From positions 45,657 to 109,656 of the forward strand of contig CAKRTZ010000001.1 of the NCBI GenBank assembly GCA_934402515.1: DNA of 64,000 nucleotides. The letters run 5' to 3'. The position numbers were made by a program, and so were the translations under genes. The notes under the pieces were generated by a model that worked only from the letters and a program-made list of their open reading frames with translations, ran no database searches and was not told the DNA's origin. How positions within the stretch are numbered: position 1 is the first letter of the stretch; each line of letters starts with the position of its first letter. This document shows, one piece after another, positions 15,021-23,716 of the stretch. This DNA comes from an uncultured Lachnospiraceae bacterium. Lineage in GTDB: Bacteria; Bacillota; Clostridia; Lachnospirales; Lachnospiraceae.

Positions 15021-17534
15021 TTATACTTCTTTCTGTTCCGCAGTTTCCGGTGTCCAAAGGGGGAATGTGAGCATAACCTTAAACAGATCTCCGTCTAAAT
15101 AAATCCGGAAATCTCCCCCCTGCAGTTTTGTCAGATCCTTTGCGATGGAAAGTCCCAGACCGCTTCCCTCGGTACTTCTGGATACATCTCCCCTGATAAA
15201 GCGCTCTGTCAGCTGGTCCGCATCAATATTTAACGGCTGTGCAGAAATATTTTTCACAAGCACTTCAACTTTTTCCTGTCCTGTTCCCTCTCCGTGAAGC
15301 ACGTTAATGTCCACATATACTCTTGTGTTAGGCATGGCATATTTATAAATATTATTAAAAAGATTTTCCACCACCCGCCAGATGCGCCTGCTGTCTGCCC
15401 AGATATATAACCCGGACTGTTCGAAGGTTGCAACTACCTGCAAACCTTTCTCTTCGAATTTTTCTGCAAACTCTCCAATGGTCTGATTCAACAATTCCAC
15501 AAGATTGATTTTCCCACAAATCAAGTTGATATTTCCGGAAGAAACCTTGGAAGCCTCCACCAGATCCTCCGTCAGCGTTTTTAAACGCTGGGATTTCTGA
15601 TCCAGAATCTCCACATATCCCTGAATCTTTTCATTATCAATCTGTTCTCTTTTGATCAGATTTACATAATTGATAATGGAAGTTAACGGCGTTTTTAAAT
15701 CATGGGATACGTTCGTTATTAAATCTGCCTTTAATCTTTCATCTTTGATACTGGTTTCCACCGCGCTGCGAATTCCTTCTCCGATGTGGTTTACTGCTGT
15801 CGCCAGTTTCAAATTACCTCCATGCATATCCCGGGTATCTATCTGGTACTGCAATTCACCGTCACAGATTCGCTGGATTCCTCCGATAATCTTCTCCCGG
15901 TCCATATTCGTCCGGATCACATAATATACCATCAGTCCGTCAATCAGAAAGAGTCCCAGAATGGCACTCATCTGCACATCGTTGCGGCTGCTCTTCATGA
16001 AGAAATAAATTCCCATAAAGTTTACAAAAAAGGTAAACACACAGGGAAACAAGGTCCGCATAATAGCCGGGCTGTGGTCAAAGAACAAAAGCAACAGATG
16101 ACCTGTCCACCGAAGAAATCTGCCGCCTGCCTTTCCGATCCCTTTACACAGGAAATGGAGTACACTGTTTCTCCACAGTTCCCCCGCCTTGCTTCTCCTC
16201 ACTATGCTATAGAAAAGAGATAGCAGTAAAAAGCTTCCCGCACCGGATAACAGCACACTGCTCCAGATAATTTCACTGCTGCCGATCCGCAGTCCCTGCT
16301 GTAGCTGCAGGGCATACCGGGCGCTATAGCCAACAGCCGCCATTCCCACTGCCTCCAACAGCAGAAATACTTCTGTAGGCACCCGGTCAACCAGCCGAAG
16401 GGATTCTTTTCCGCAGCCCTGTTCTTTGATCTGTCGAAGGGTGAGATAAATCAGTAATGCCACATACAACACTGTTGCTGCCACTGCCGTTCCCACCAGA
16501 TACCACCACACCGGCAATACCTTGTGATAGGTCGCCAATGCCTGCGTATAGGCATCCGAAACGGGATAGCTGGTATCCACTGCCATCCATACCTTGGTTT
16601 CCTCCGGGTAAGCATACTCATAGGTATGCAGCACCTGCTGAACATAGGATTCCTCAATCCAGGTATTGGTTTCGTAAGTCATCTCTGCAGGATAATAATA
16701 TAAATAACGCCCGTTTTTTTCAAATTGTTCGGTGATATTGGAATCCTTCAGTCCTTTAATCTTGACATTGGAAAGATAAACCGGTTCGCCGTCCACTATC
16801 ATGCGGATGCAGTATCGGAAGTTGGAATGGCTCTGGTCAAAATAATCTGCCTCGTCCAGGTACTCCTCATAGTTGTAATACAGTTCTGTGGCAGCCTGCT
16901 CAATATTTTTGCAAAGTTGTTCATACTCTGTCTGGTTACTTACCAGTTCCTGGATCTCTTTTCCGTCCACAGTCAGATAGCGGCAGGTCAATACCTCCAG
17001 ATATACGTTGCTGGGCTCTGCTTCATATAGCTCCGCCATATCTGCCGTGACCGCAGACTCCTCCGCTAACACCTGTTCTGACTCTGCATAAGTGGGCACA
17101 TCCGCATAAAATGTATTCTCATCTACGATCACATAGTTGCGCTCGAACCCGAATTTTTTCCATTTCAGAAGATCCTCCAGATAATATCTAGCCGTTACAT
17201 ACTGCTCCGGAAGGCTTCCTGCCCGGTTCACATAAGCTGTCACATCAATGACTTTTTCCGGATCGTAGACCCCCTTGGTTTCCATCTGGCTGCGGATCAC
17301 TGCAATGCGCGCCGCATCTGCGATATTGCTGGAAAGTATATCTCTGAAAATATAAGATTCCTCGTAATTACTGCTGTCCACATTCCATGGTGTCACCAGA
17401 TAGCTTGTGGTGGATTTCATCATGGACACCTGTACGGAGGAACCTACAATTAAAATAGAGATGCAGGCTGCCGCCAGCATTGCCAGCCAGTGCTGGCACC
17501 AGATCAACAGTCTGCGTTTTCTCCCGTTCTTCAT
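15021..17534 (-). CDS. Sensor histidine kinase with large extracytoplasmic domain
   Basis: This is an 837-residue membrane kinase. A first transmembrane helix (about residues 13-33) is followed by an extracytoplasmic domain of some 300 residues. A bundle of about five more helices covers roughly 342-364, 386-405, 422-444, 490-513 and 521-541. A HAMP-like linker leads to the dimerisation domain with the phospho-acceptor in NVSHDLKTPLTSI (His611). The ATPase domain carries an N-box region near 710-720 and GSGLGLSIAKDL near 790-800. It presumably phosphorylates the OmpR-type regulator encoded one base upstream. The signal is unknown. The extra helix bundle in mid-protein is unusual for a simple two-helix sensor. 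Confidence 0.9.
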   Translation of the reverse strand: MKNGRKRRLLIWCQHWLAMLAAACISILIVGSSVQVSMMKSTTSYLVTPWNVDSSNYEESYIFRDILSSNIADAARIAVIRSQMETKGVYDPEKVIDVTAYVNRAGSLPEQYVTARYYLEDLLKWKKFGFERNYVIVDENTFYADVPTYAESEQVLAEESAVTADMAELYEAEPSNVYLEVLTCRYLTVDGKEIQELVSNQTEYEQLCKNIEQAATELYYNYEEYLDEADYFDQSHSNFRYCIRMIVDGEPVYLSNVKIKGLKDSNITEQFEKNGRYLYYYPAEMTYETNTWIEESYVQQVLHTYEYAYPEETKVWMAVDTSYPVSDAYTQALATYHKVLPVWWYLVGTAVAATVLYVALLIYLTLRQIKEQGCGKESLRLVDRVPTEVFLLLEAVGMAAVGYSARYALQLQQGLRIGSSEIIWSSVLLSGAGSFLLLSLFYSIVRRSKAGELWRNSVLHFLCKGIGKAGGRFLRWTGHLLLLFFDHSPAIMRTLFPCVFTFFVNFMGIYFFMKSSRNDVQMSAILGLFLIDGLMVYYVIRTNMDREKIIGGIQRICDGELQYQIDTRDMHGGNLKLATAVNHIGEGIRSAVETSIKDERLKADLITNVSHDLKTPLTSIINYVNLIKREQIDNEKIQGYVEILDQKSQRLKTLTEDLVEASKVSSGNINLICGKINLVELLNQTIGEFAEKFEEKGLQVVATFEQSGLYIWADSRRIWRVVENLFNNIYKYAMPNTRVYVDINVLHGEGTGQEKVEVLVKNISAQPLNIDADQLTERFIRGDVSRSTEGSGLGLSIAKDLTKLQGGDFRIYLDGDLFKVMLTFPLWTPETAEQKEV

Positions 17535-17535
17535 G

Positions 17536-18234
17536 TTATTGTTTCTCCACCTTATATCCCACTCCCCATACCACTTTCAAATAACGGGGTTCCTTGGGAT
17601 TAATCTCAATTTTTTCACGAATATGACGAATATGTACCGCCACGGTATTGTCAGCACCAATCGCATCCTCGTTCCAGATACTCTCATAGATCTGATCAAT
17701 GGAAAAAACCCGCCCCTGATTTTTTACTAAAAGAAGCAGAATATTATACTCAATAGGTGTCAGTTTCACACTTTCTCCATCCACCGTCACTTCCTTGGTA
17801 TCATCATTGATCACCAGTCCGCCGGCCTGATAGATCTCCTCCTTGATGTCCTGGTTTCCTCTGCTGCCCAGGCTGGTATACCGTCGAAGATTAGACTTTA
17901 CCCTTGCAACCAGTTCCAGTGGATTAAAGGGTTTGGTCATATAGTCGTCTGCCCCGATATTTAATCCCAGAATTTTATCCGCGTCCTCTGACTTGGCAGA
18001 CAGAAAGATGATGGGAATGCTGCTTGTCTCCCGAATTTTTAATGTGGCATGGATGCCATCCAAGCGAGGCATCATAATATCAATAATCAAAAGCTGGATG
18101 TCGTTTTTCTGCAGTTCGGCAATGGCCTGTTCCCCATCATAGGCCTTGATAACCTCATATCCTTCCTGCGTGAGATAAATCTCAATAGCATCCACAATTT
18201 CTTTATCATCATCACAAACTAAAATCTGTGTCAT
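17536..18234 (-). CDS. OmpR/PhoB-family response regulator
   Basis: This 232-residue DNA-binding regulator has an N-terminal receiver domain with acidic pocket residues DDD at 8-10, the phosphorylated Asp52 in LLIIDIMMP and the conserved Lys in LSAKSED. A winged-helix DNA-binding domain follows (about 135-230), ending VWGVGYKVE. It is adjacent to its partner kinase, and the two are probably co-transcribed from a promoter at about 18264-18292. Confidence 0.95.
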   Translation of the reverse strand: MTQILVCDDDKEIVDAIEIYLTQEGYEVIKAYDGEQAIAELQKNDIQLLIIDIMMPRLDGIHATLKIRETSSIPIIFLSAKSEDADKILGLNIGADDYMTKPFNPLELVARVKSNLRRYTSLGSRGNQDIKEEIYQAGGLVINDDTKEVTVDGESVKLTPIEYNILLLLVKNQGRVFSIDQIYESIWNEDAIGADNTVAVHIRHIREKIEINPKEPRYLKVVWGVGYKVEKQ

Positions 18235-18263
18235 TGCTTTTCACACACTCCTTCCCAGTTTTC

Positions 18264-18292
18264 ACTATACCCCGAAAACCTTAAACTGTCAT
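18264..18292 (-). promoter_or_regulatory. Promoter of the two-component operon
   Basis: On the minus strand ATGACA (18287-18292) and TATAGT (18264-18269) have a 17-bp spacer, 30 bases upstream of the regulator start. Confidence 0.5.
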
Positions 18293-18313
18293 GGGAGTTT
18301 CTTTAAAAATCCC

Positions 18314-19270
18314 TTAATTTTCCTCTCTCAATTTCAAAAATGCCCCCAGATTTCCCCGTTTTCCCTGGGTCGCCCGGTGGGAAAACAGATACTGCGGGTT
18401 ACAGCAGGTGCAGATATCCGTGATTTCCAGATGTTCCGGCAGGACACCCGCATCCGTGAGGACCACCCGGTTTGCCTCCCATAAATTAAGCTGCCACTTC
18501 TGTCCTTCCTCTGATGCCCTGCCCTTTTTCAGGATAACATCCTCATGCCCTGCAAACTCTGTCCGAAACTCCTCTGCCACATCTGCGCTTACCTCGTAAC
18601 AGTCCTGACAGATGGAAGGGCCAATGGCACACAGCACTTCCTCCGGTCTGGTGCCGAAAGCCTCTTTCATGGCTGACAGGGTCTTTTCTCCCATCCGTTT
18701 CACGGTGCCTCTCCACCCGGAATGGGACAATCCGATGGCCCGGTGAACAGGATCCACAAAGTATAAGGGCACACAGTCTGCATAGAAGGTCACCAGGCAT
18801 ACTCCGGGGATATCGGTAATCAATCCGTCTACATCCCAGTAGTCACGCTCTTTCACAATTCCTTTTCCCAGATCTTTTTCTGTCACCAGACGCACATTCG
18901 TGGTATGTGTCTGATGGGATACTACCATATGATCTACCTCGGTGTCCAAAGCCTGAGCGATCCTCCGATAGTTTTCCTTCACAGCCTCAGGATTATCCTG
19001 CATGGAAAAGCTGAGGTTGGTGGTGGCATAGATTCCTTCGCTGACACCGCCTAACCGGGTGGTAAAGAGGTTGTCCACCATTCCGGCCTGCTCTAACAGT
19101 GGAAAGGAAAGATAGGGAAAATCAATCTTTCCCCCACTCTCTGCTCCGGAAGAAACCAGTGCGTAACGCTGGGCAGGAACCGCCTCCCCTGCATGAGCTT
19201 TCCGTTTCCACTGAAAAATTTCTTTATTCTCATAATTTTCATAGCCTAAACCGTAAGTCATTGCTGTCAT
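18314..19270 (-). CDS. pgeF: Peptidoglycan editing factor PgeF (YfiH/DUF152, multicopper polyphenol oxidoreductase family)
   Basis: This 318-residue cytoplasmic protein carries the family blocks DNLFTTRLGGVSEGIYATTN (about residues 66-85), VTFYADCVPLYFVDP, GLSHSGWRGTVKRMGEKTL and the C-terminal ICTCCNPQYLFSHRATQGKRG. The His and Cys residues of these blocks bind the metal in the active site. Members correct mis-incorporated amino acids in peptidoglycan precursors, and some show purine nucleoside phosphorylase activity. The first 50 residues are an extension rich in charged residues that the core fold does not need. It is a single gene between the regulator and the divergent azlC. Confidence 0.88.
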   Translation of the reverse strand: MTAMTYGLGYENYENKEIFQWKRKAHAGEAVPAQRYALVSSGAESGGKIDFPYLSFPLLEQAGMVDNLFTTRLGGVSEGIYATTNLSFSMQDNPEAVKENYRRIAQALDTEVDHMVVSHQTHTTNVRLVTEKDLGKGIVKERDYWDVDGLITDIPGVCLVTFYADCVPLYFVDPVHRAIGLSHSGWRGTVKRMGEKTLSAMKEAFGTRPEEVLCAIGPSICQDCYEVSADVAEEFRTEFAGHEDVILKKGRASEEGQKWQLNLWEANRVVLTDAGVLPEHLEITDICTCCNPQYLFSHRATQGKRGNLGAFLKLREEN

Positions 19271-19297
19271 TGCTATTCACTCCTTTTATATTCTTCT

Positions 19298-19326
19298 ATT
19301 GTATTCTAATCTATCCTCAATAGCAA
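19298..19326 (-). promoter_or_regulatory. Promoter of pgeF
   Basis: On the minus strand TTGCTA (19321-19326) and TACAAT (19298-19303) are separated by 17 bp. AAAGGAG precedes the start codon. Confidence 0.55.
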
Positions 19327-19368
19327 CCTGATAAAAATGTAACTTTCGAGTGCTTTTTTCTGAGATTG

Positions 19369-19453
19369 TGATATAATCGAGCCTGGGCTCATTAATGAGC
19401 AAATAGTCTGCAGAGCAGACAGTAAATTCTGAAAGAGCGCTTTTGCGAGTCTA
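19369..19453 (+). promoter_or_regulatory. Extended -10 promoter and hairpin-rich leader of azlCD
   Basis: TGATATAAT (19369-19377) is an extended -10 element. The transcript then carries three hairpins in a row. The first is a 14-bp self-complementary GCTCATT/AATGAGC (19387-19400). The second is GTCTGC (19406-19411) with GCAGAC (19415-19420). The third is AGAGCGC (19434-19440) facing GCGAGTCT (19445-19452). No T-box or other known riboswitch signature is visible. Confidence 0.5.
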
Positions 19454-19474
19454 GTGAAAGGTATCTTATTTAAA

Positions 19475-20173
19475 ATGAAAAATTATAAACGTGGTTTGGC
19501 GGCGGGTATTCCCATCGCACTGGGATATCTGTCCGTTTCTTTTACTTTTGGCATTATGGCAGTTTCCTACGGGCTGGCGTGGTGGCAGGCATTAATTATT
19601 TCTATGACCACTGTCACCTCTGCCGGGCAATTCGCAGGTATCAGTATTATGATTCATCCGGGACAGTATTTCCAGATGCTGATTTCCCAGATTACCATTA
19701 ACATCCGCTATTCCTTTATGTCTATTTCCGTAGGACAAAAGACGGACAGCCGTTTTAAAGGCTTGTCCCGCTGGCTTCTGGGATTTATGATGACCGATGA
19801 AATCTTTGCGGTGGCCACTCAGGAGGAAAGTGTGAGCCGGAGCTTTTTCGCCGGGCTTGCCACTCTCCCTTACATAGGATGGGCCTTGGGTACTCTGTTT
19901 GGAGCAATTCTTGGAAGTATCCTGCCTGAACGTCTGATGAGTGCCCTGAGTCTGGCAATCTACGGTATGTTTGTTGCAATTGTTGTTCCTGAAATGAAAA
20001 AATCACATCCTGTAGTTCTGGTCGTGATTCTTGCTATTGCTTTGAGCTGTCTGTTTTATTATGTACCTTTTCTGTCCACCATTTCCAGTGGTATCACCAT
20101 CACGGTGGTTGCCATTGCATCTGCTGTGATTGGATCTCTGCTTTTCCCTGTTGCAGATGAAGCAGACGCATAA
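19475..20173 (+). CDS. azlC: Branched-chain amino acid exporter large subunit AzlC
   Basis: This is a 232-residue membrane protein of the AzlC family, the large subunit of AzlCD/BrnFE-type exporters of leucine, isoleucine and valine. The family start RGLAAGIPIALGYLSVSFTFG is visible at residues 6-20 and beyond, with seven or so hydrophobic segments. The ATG at 19475 is chosen because it fits the family N-terminus. An in-frame GTG at 19454 would add seven residues but has no ribosome-binding site, and the AAAGG at 19457 lies rather far (13 bases) from the ATG. azlD follows after 31 bases. Confidence 0.88.
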   Translation: MKNYKRGLAAGIPIALGYLSVSFTFGIMAVSYGLAWWQALIISMTTVTSAGQFAGISIMIHPGQYFQMLISQITINIRYSFMSISVGQKTDSRFKGLSRWLLGFMMTDEIFAVATQEESVSRSFFAGLATLPYIGWALGTLFGAILGSILPERLMSALSLAIYGMFVAIVVPEMKKSHPVVLVVILAIALSCLFYYVPFLSTISSGITITVVAIASAVIGSLLFPVADEADA

Positions 20174-20204
20174 TAAATCACCATACCTGGAGGAACTGAT
20201 ACCA

Positions 20205-20513
20205 ATGAGAAATGACATTTTTTTTATTTACTTACTGATTCTGGCAGGTTCGACCTATCTGATCCGGGTCATCCCCTTTGTCGCCATCAAAGAAAAGATC
20301 AACAACCGTTTCATCCGTTCTTTTCTTTATTATATTCCTTATGCGGTTCTCACTGCCATGACCATTCCGGCAATCTTCTATGCCACCAACTGGTGGTTAG
20401 GTGCCGCTGCCGGACTGATTGTGGCTGTGGTCTTTGCCCTCAAAGGAAAAGGGCTCACCACCGTGGCGATTGCTGCCTGTGCCGCCGTTTTTATTGTGGA
20501 ACTGTTTGGGTAA
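20205..20513 (+). CDS. azlD: Branched-chain amino acid exporter small subunit AzlD
   Basis: This 102-residue, four-helix membrane protein is the small partner of AzlC. Its N-terminus reads MRNDIFFIYLLILAGSTYLI, and the family TYLIRVIPF region with Arg and Pro follows. The start at 20205 has GGAGG eight bases upstream. A longer in-frame extension to 20130 would overlap azlC and lacks such a site. AzlCD export relieves branched-chain amino acid excess. Confidence 0.88.
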   Translation: MRNDIFFIYLLILAGSTYLIRVIPFVAIKEKINNRFIRSFLYYIPYAVLTAMTIPAIFYATNWWLGAAAGLIVAVVFALKGKGLTTVAIAACAAVFIVELFG

Positions 20514-20521
20514 AAATGCCC

Positions 20522-20875
20522 TTACCACATATGTTCAAAGGCATTTCGATGCCAGGTAATCTCATCCCCACAAATTGCCACCACATCGTAACGTACTGGG
20601 GTATTCTGGGGAATATGTCTGGTATAAAGATAATATTGGGCGGTCTGGCAGATACGCCTTTGCTTTTGCAGTGTGACTGCCTCTGCCGGATTTCCCGCTT
20701 TTTCACTTCTGCGGTATTTCACTTCCACAAAAACCAGATAACCGCTCTCCCACATGATCAAATCAATCTCACCCCTGCGGCTATGAAAGTTGCACTCCAC
20801 AATCCGGGCACCCTGACTCTGCAAATATCTCGCTGCTATCTGCTCATAGTTTTCTCCTACTGCCCGTTTGTTCAA
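20522..20875 (-). CDS. yraN: YraN/UPF0102 family nuclease-like protein
   Basis: This 117-residue protein has the PD-(D/E)XK-like core GEIDLIMWESGYLVFVEVKY (about residues 35-54), in which Glu, Asp and the EVK triad are the metal-binding residues of restriction-like nucleases. It may act in DNA processing, but the cellular role of the family is not settled. The start overlaps the FlhB-like gene by 4 bases, so the two are translationally coupled. It is convergent with azlD, separated by eight bases. Confidence 0.85.
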   Translation of the reverse strand: MNKRAVGENYEQIAARYLQSQGARIVECNFHSRRGEIDLIMWESGYLVFVEVKYRRSEKAGNPAEAVTLQKQRRICQTAQYYLYTRHIPQNTPVRYDVVAICGDEITWHRNAFEHMW

Positions 20876-21159
20876 AGTTTTCCTCCGCTTTTGGCTCTGA
20901 TTTTATCCATGGCATCCACAAACACCAGAATTTCTGCCACCACCTCGTACAGCTCCGGAGGAATCATCTCTCCGATTTCCAATCGTGACAGAGTTTCTGC
21001 CAGCTTGTCATCCCGATGGGTGGGAACACCTGCTTCTTTCGCTTTCTCAATAATCCGGTCTGCCGTGGCTCCTTTACCGCTTGCCACCACAGTAGGTGCT
21101 GCATTCTGTGGGTCATATTCCAGGGCAATCGCCTGCTTTAATTTCTTCTTTTCTGCCAT
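20872..21159 (-). CDS. FlhB C-terminal-like cytoplasmic protein (EscU/YscU/FlhB family, stand-alone)
   Basis: This 95-residue protein resembles only the C-terminal cytoplasmic domain of the flagellar export-switch protein FlhB: IALEYDP, ATADRIIEKAKEAGVP, LAETLSRLEIGEMIPPELYEVVAEILVFV. It lacks the membrane domain, and the NPTH autocleavage motif is absent (the region reads DPQNAAPTV). B. subtilis YlqH is a comparable stand-alone homologue in the same chromosomal neighbourhood. It follows a FliK-like gene, which suggests the two partners were kept together outside the flagellar operon. Function unknown. Confidence 0.8.
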   Translation of the reverse strand: MAEKKKLKQAIALEYDPQNAAPTVVASGKGATADRIIEKAKEAGVPTHRDDKLAETLSRLEIGEMIPPELYEVVAEILVFVDAMDKIRAKSGGKL

Positions 21160-21196
21160 TGTTTCCCTCTATGCATATTGTGCTATGCATACCATG

Positions 21197-22921
21197 CTAT
21201 GCTTTCATATCAAAGGAATACGCCGCCACTCCTGTGGACATCACATTTCGGTTTTCCTTTAAAATCTCTTCAATAACAGCTGTTTCTTTTTCCGGATGCT
21301 CCTTCTGGATCAGTTCTGAATGCATCTGATACCCCCGTTTCGCCAGGCTTGCATCCAGTTTATCAATATGGGCTGCCAGAAAATCAATGGTTTCCTCGTC
21401 CTGGAGATAAAACTTGGTGTTTACCTTCTGGTCTGCCATTGCCACATAGACATCCATCTGTCCCAGGTGCTCCATATCCAGGTGGAGCAGGGCACTCACC
21501 TGCCCGTCCTTTTTCGCAAGACTTTTCCTATTCGTGTACACATACAAATCTCCATGGGCATTAAATTTGCCCATCTTCAAGGGAAGCTGCACATAGGTAA
21601 ACATCTGGTTTAACTGATTCATAAACTCCACGTTTTCCTTGAGGTTGGTGACGCTTTTCATCACCGCACTGTCCTCCTTCACGAAAGGAGTCAGCGCATC
21701 CTCCAGTTTCTGTGTCTGGCTGCGCAGCCTCTCATAAAGCTGTGTCACATTTTTGCCATCCTCGGCATCCTGAGGCTTTAACAGCCACTGACTGTCTATC
21801 TGGGCGTTTAACAGCTTGGAAAAAGCAGGATTGGAATACAATTCATGCAACTGCTGGGAGGAAAGGGTTCCCTTCTGTGCCATCTGCCGGACAAGTTGTA
21901 ACGTGTCCTGTACCGTGGCAGTGCCATCGTTTTCTCCCATTTTTCCCAACAGCTGCTTGAGTTGATTCCATTCTTCTCTGGAAAGTACTTCCTGAAGCTG
22001 GGGACTTTGGGGCTGCTGGGTTTTCTGGGCGGTTTCTGCTCCATTTGGCATGCCATCCGATGCCTGCACCACGGCGTTTTCCCCCGTTTTCTCCCCGACA
22101 GTTTCCGGCAGTACCACGGTTCCATCTTCATTCACGGTCTCCCCGGAGAGTGCTCCGTTTTCCACTCCCCCCTCTGTGGGCACCATTCCCGGCAATCCGT
22201 TCCCTTCCTCCGGCAAAAAAGTATCCAACAGTGCCTGGTAAAACTCCCCTGCCCTGTCAGCACCAAAGGTGTCGGCAATCTCCGTGTAGGTGGCAGAAAG
22301 GTCATCCATCACCGTATTCATCCCCTCCACCAGCTTATGCTCCAGATTTTTATAATGGGCAAACTGTTCCAGATTTTCCGGGGTAAGAGGCATGCCGATT
22401 CTGGTCATCTGTACCAGATTCATCACCGGCTCCTCCGGGTATGCTGCCAGGGTTCGGCTCATATGCAGCAGAGATTCCCTGTCAATGGGCATCCCCTCCT
22501 TCATCATGGCATTTACCATGGTCATATTTTCTTTCGTGTCAGGCAGTCCTGCATCTTCTAATGCTTTCTGGGCATTTAACCCCTGTTCCATATTAAAAAA
22601 CAACGGGCTTAAGCGCACCTGGGAGGAAGAATTTCCCATAACCGTAAACAGTAATTTCTGCCCCACTTGTAGATTCATGCTTTCATCCACCTGGGCACGG
22701 ATGGTCTGTCCCTCCCCCAGAAGTAACTGGATTTCTTCCCCGTCCAAGGACACAATCGTCCCCTGCACCGTCTGTCCCGGTGCCATATTGGGCAGGACAG
22801 CATTGGTTTTTCCCGCGGTACTGGCAGTGTTCTGGTTACCGGATGCCTGGGATGCTCCCGCATCCTCCGTGACCCGCGTGGTCGTTCTTAAATTAAACAG
22901 AGATTCCAAACTGATTGCCAT
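21197..22921 (-). CDS. FliK-like hook-length-control-type protein, function unknown
   Basis: This is a 574-residue, Gln/Met-rich soluble protein. Residues 1-110 include a small beta-rich segment (TVQGTIVSLDGEEIQLLL). The centre (about 240-330) is low-complexity, rich in Gly, Glu, Gln and Pro. The C-terminus (about 455-560) resembles the FliK C-terminal domain, reading LPLKMGKFNAHGDLYVY, LHLDMEHLGQMDVYV and LAAHIDKLDASLAKRGY. FliK controls the FlhB export switch in flagella. Here it sits next to an FlhB-C-like gene in the rnhB-ylqF region, like B. subtilis YlqG. The assignment rests on the C-terminal pattern and position, and the role is unknown. Confidence 0.65.
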   Translation of the reverse strand: MAISLESLFNLRTTTRVTEDAGASQASGNQNTASTAGKTNAVLPNMAPGQTVQGTIVSLDGEEIQLLLGEGQTIRAQVDESMNLQVGQKLLFTVMGNSSSQVRLSPLFFNMEQGLNAQKALEDAGLPDTKENMTMVNAMMKEGMPIDRESLLHMSRTLAAYPEEPVMNLVQMTRIGMPLTPENLEQFAHYKNLEHKLVEGMNTVMDDLSATYTEIADTFGADRAGEFYQALLDTFLPEEGNGLPGMVPTEGGVENGALSGETVNEDGTVVLPETVGEKTGENAVVQASDGMPNGAETAQKTQQPQSPQLQEVLSREEWNQLKQLLGKMGENDGTATVQDTLQLVRQMAQKGTLSSQQLHELYSNPAFSKLLNAQIDSQWLLKPQDAEDGKNVTQLYERLRSQTQKLEDALTPFVKEDSAVMKSVTNLKENVEFMNQLNQMFTYVQLPLKMGKFNAHGDLYVYTNRKSLAKKDGQVSALLHLDMEHLGQMDVYVAMADQKVNTKFYLQDEETIDFLAAHIDKLDASLAKRGYQMHSELIQKEHPEKETAVIEEILKENRNVMSTGVAAYSFDMKA

Positions 22922-22936
22922 ATTGTTTTACCACTA

Positions 22937-23701
22937 CTAAAAGAAATTTTTAATAAAGGAATGTCTATGAATGGGACAGGGTCCATAGGTCTGTAATGCC
23001 TCAATATGTGCGGCAGAACCGTACCCCTTGTTAGCTGCAAAACCATATTCCGGAAACACCCCATCGTACTGCACCATCAGCCTGTCCCTGGTTACCTTCG
23101 CCACAATGGATGCTGCCGCAATGGAAATACTTTTGGCATCTCCCTTGATGATGGGCACCTGTTTCAGTTCCTCCGGCAGTCCCGGAATAGTTACTGCATC
23201 GTTTAAAAGCAGGGTGGGAGCCACCGAAAGCTTGGAAATTGCCTCCCGCATCGCCTCATAAGTTGCTTGGAGGATATTAATCTCGTCGATCCTCTCCGGA
23301 CTGTTGTAGCCGATTCCCACTGCCACAGCTTCCTCCATGATCCGGTCGTAGAGTTCTTCTCTCTTTTTCTCCGTAAGCTGCTTGGAATCATTAAGGTATA
23401 AAAGTTTACAGTCTTTGGGCAGAATCACTGCCCCCGCTACCACAGGACCCGCCAGAGGGCCGCGTCCCACCTCGTCAATGCCACAAATATAAGCATAATC
23501 GCTGTACTTTTCCTCGTATGCCATCATTGCCTTGGTGCGCGCCACTTCCCTTTGATAGGCATCCAATGTTTTCTGTGCTTTCGCCACCAGTGCCTTCACA
23601 CCTGTTCTCTCGTCGGATGTATACTGTTGTATAAATACAGGCAGCTCTTCCAAGGTAGCTGCCTGCAGTTTTTGTTTCACGGATTGAATCTTTTCTTCCA
23701 T
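22937..23701 (-). CDS. rnhB: Ribonuclease HII
   Basis: This 254-residue enzyme cleaves RNA in RNA/DNA hybrids and removes single ribonucleotides from DNA. The catalytic signature CGIDEVGRGPLAGPVVAGAV begins at about residue 73 and supplies the first acidic residues. Further conserved acids lie in LNDSKQL and LLNDAV, and the IIKGDAKSISIAAASIVAKVTRD block follows. A 70-residue N-terminal helical extension is typical of clostridial RNase HII. Confidence 0.95.
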   Translation of the reverse strand: MEEKIQSVKQKLQAATLEELPVFIQQYTSDERTGVKALVAKAQKTLDAYQREVARTKAMMAYEEKYSDYAYICGIDEVGRGPLAGPVVAGAVILPKDCKLLYLNDSKQLTEKKREELYDRIMEEAVAVGIGYNSPERIDEINILQATYEAMREAISKLSVAPTLLLNDAVTIPGLPEELKQVPIIKGDAKSISIAAASIVAKVTRDRLMVQYDGVFPEYGFAANKGYGSAAHIEALQTYGPCPIHRHSFIKNFF

Positions 23702-23716
23702 AGTATTCCTTTTTAT

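Noticed and set aside
19381..19453. T-box riboswitch before azlC
   Set aside because: No T-box bulge sequence (AGGGTGGNACCGCG) and no terminator/antiterminator pair with a T-run.
20393..21262. Plus-strand open frame of 289 codons across yraN and the FlhB-like gene
   Set aside because: It overlaps azlD in another frame and two well-supported minus-strand genes; composition looks random.
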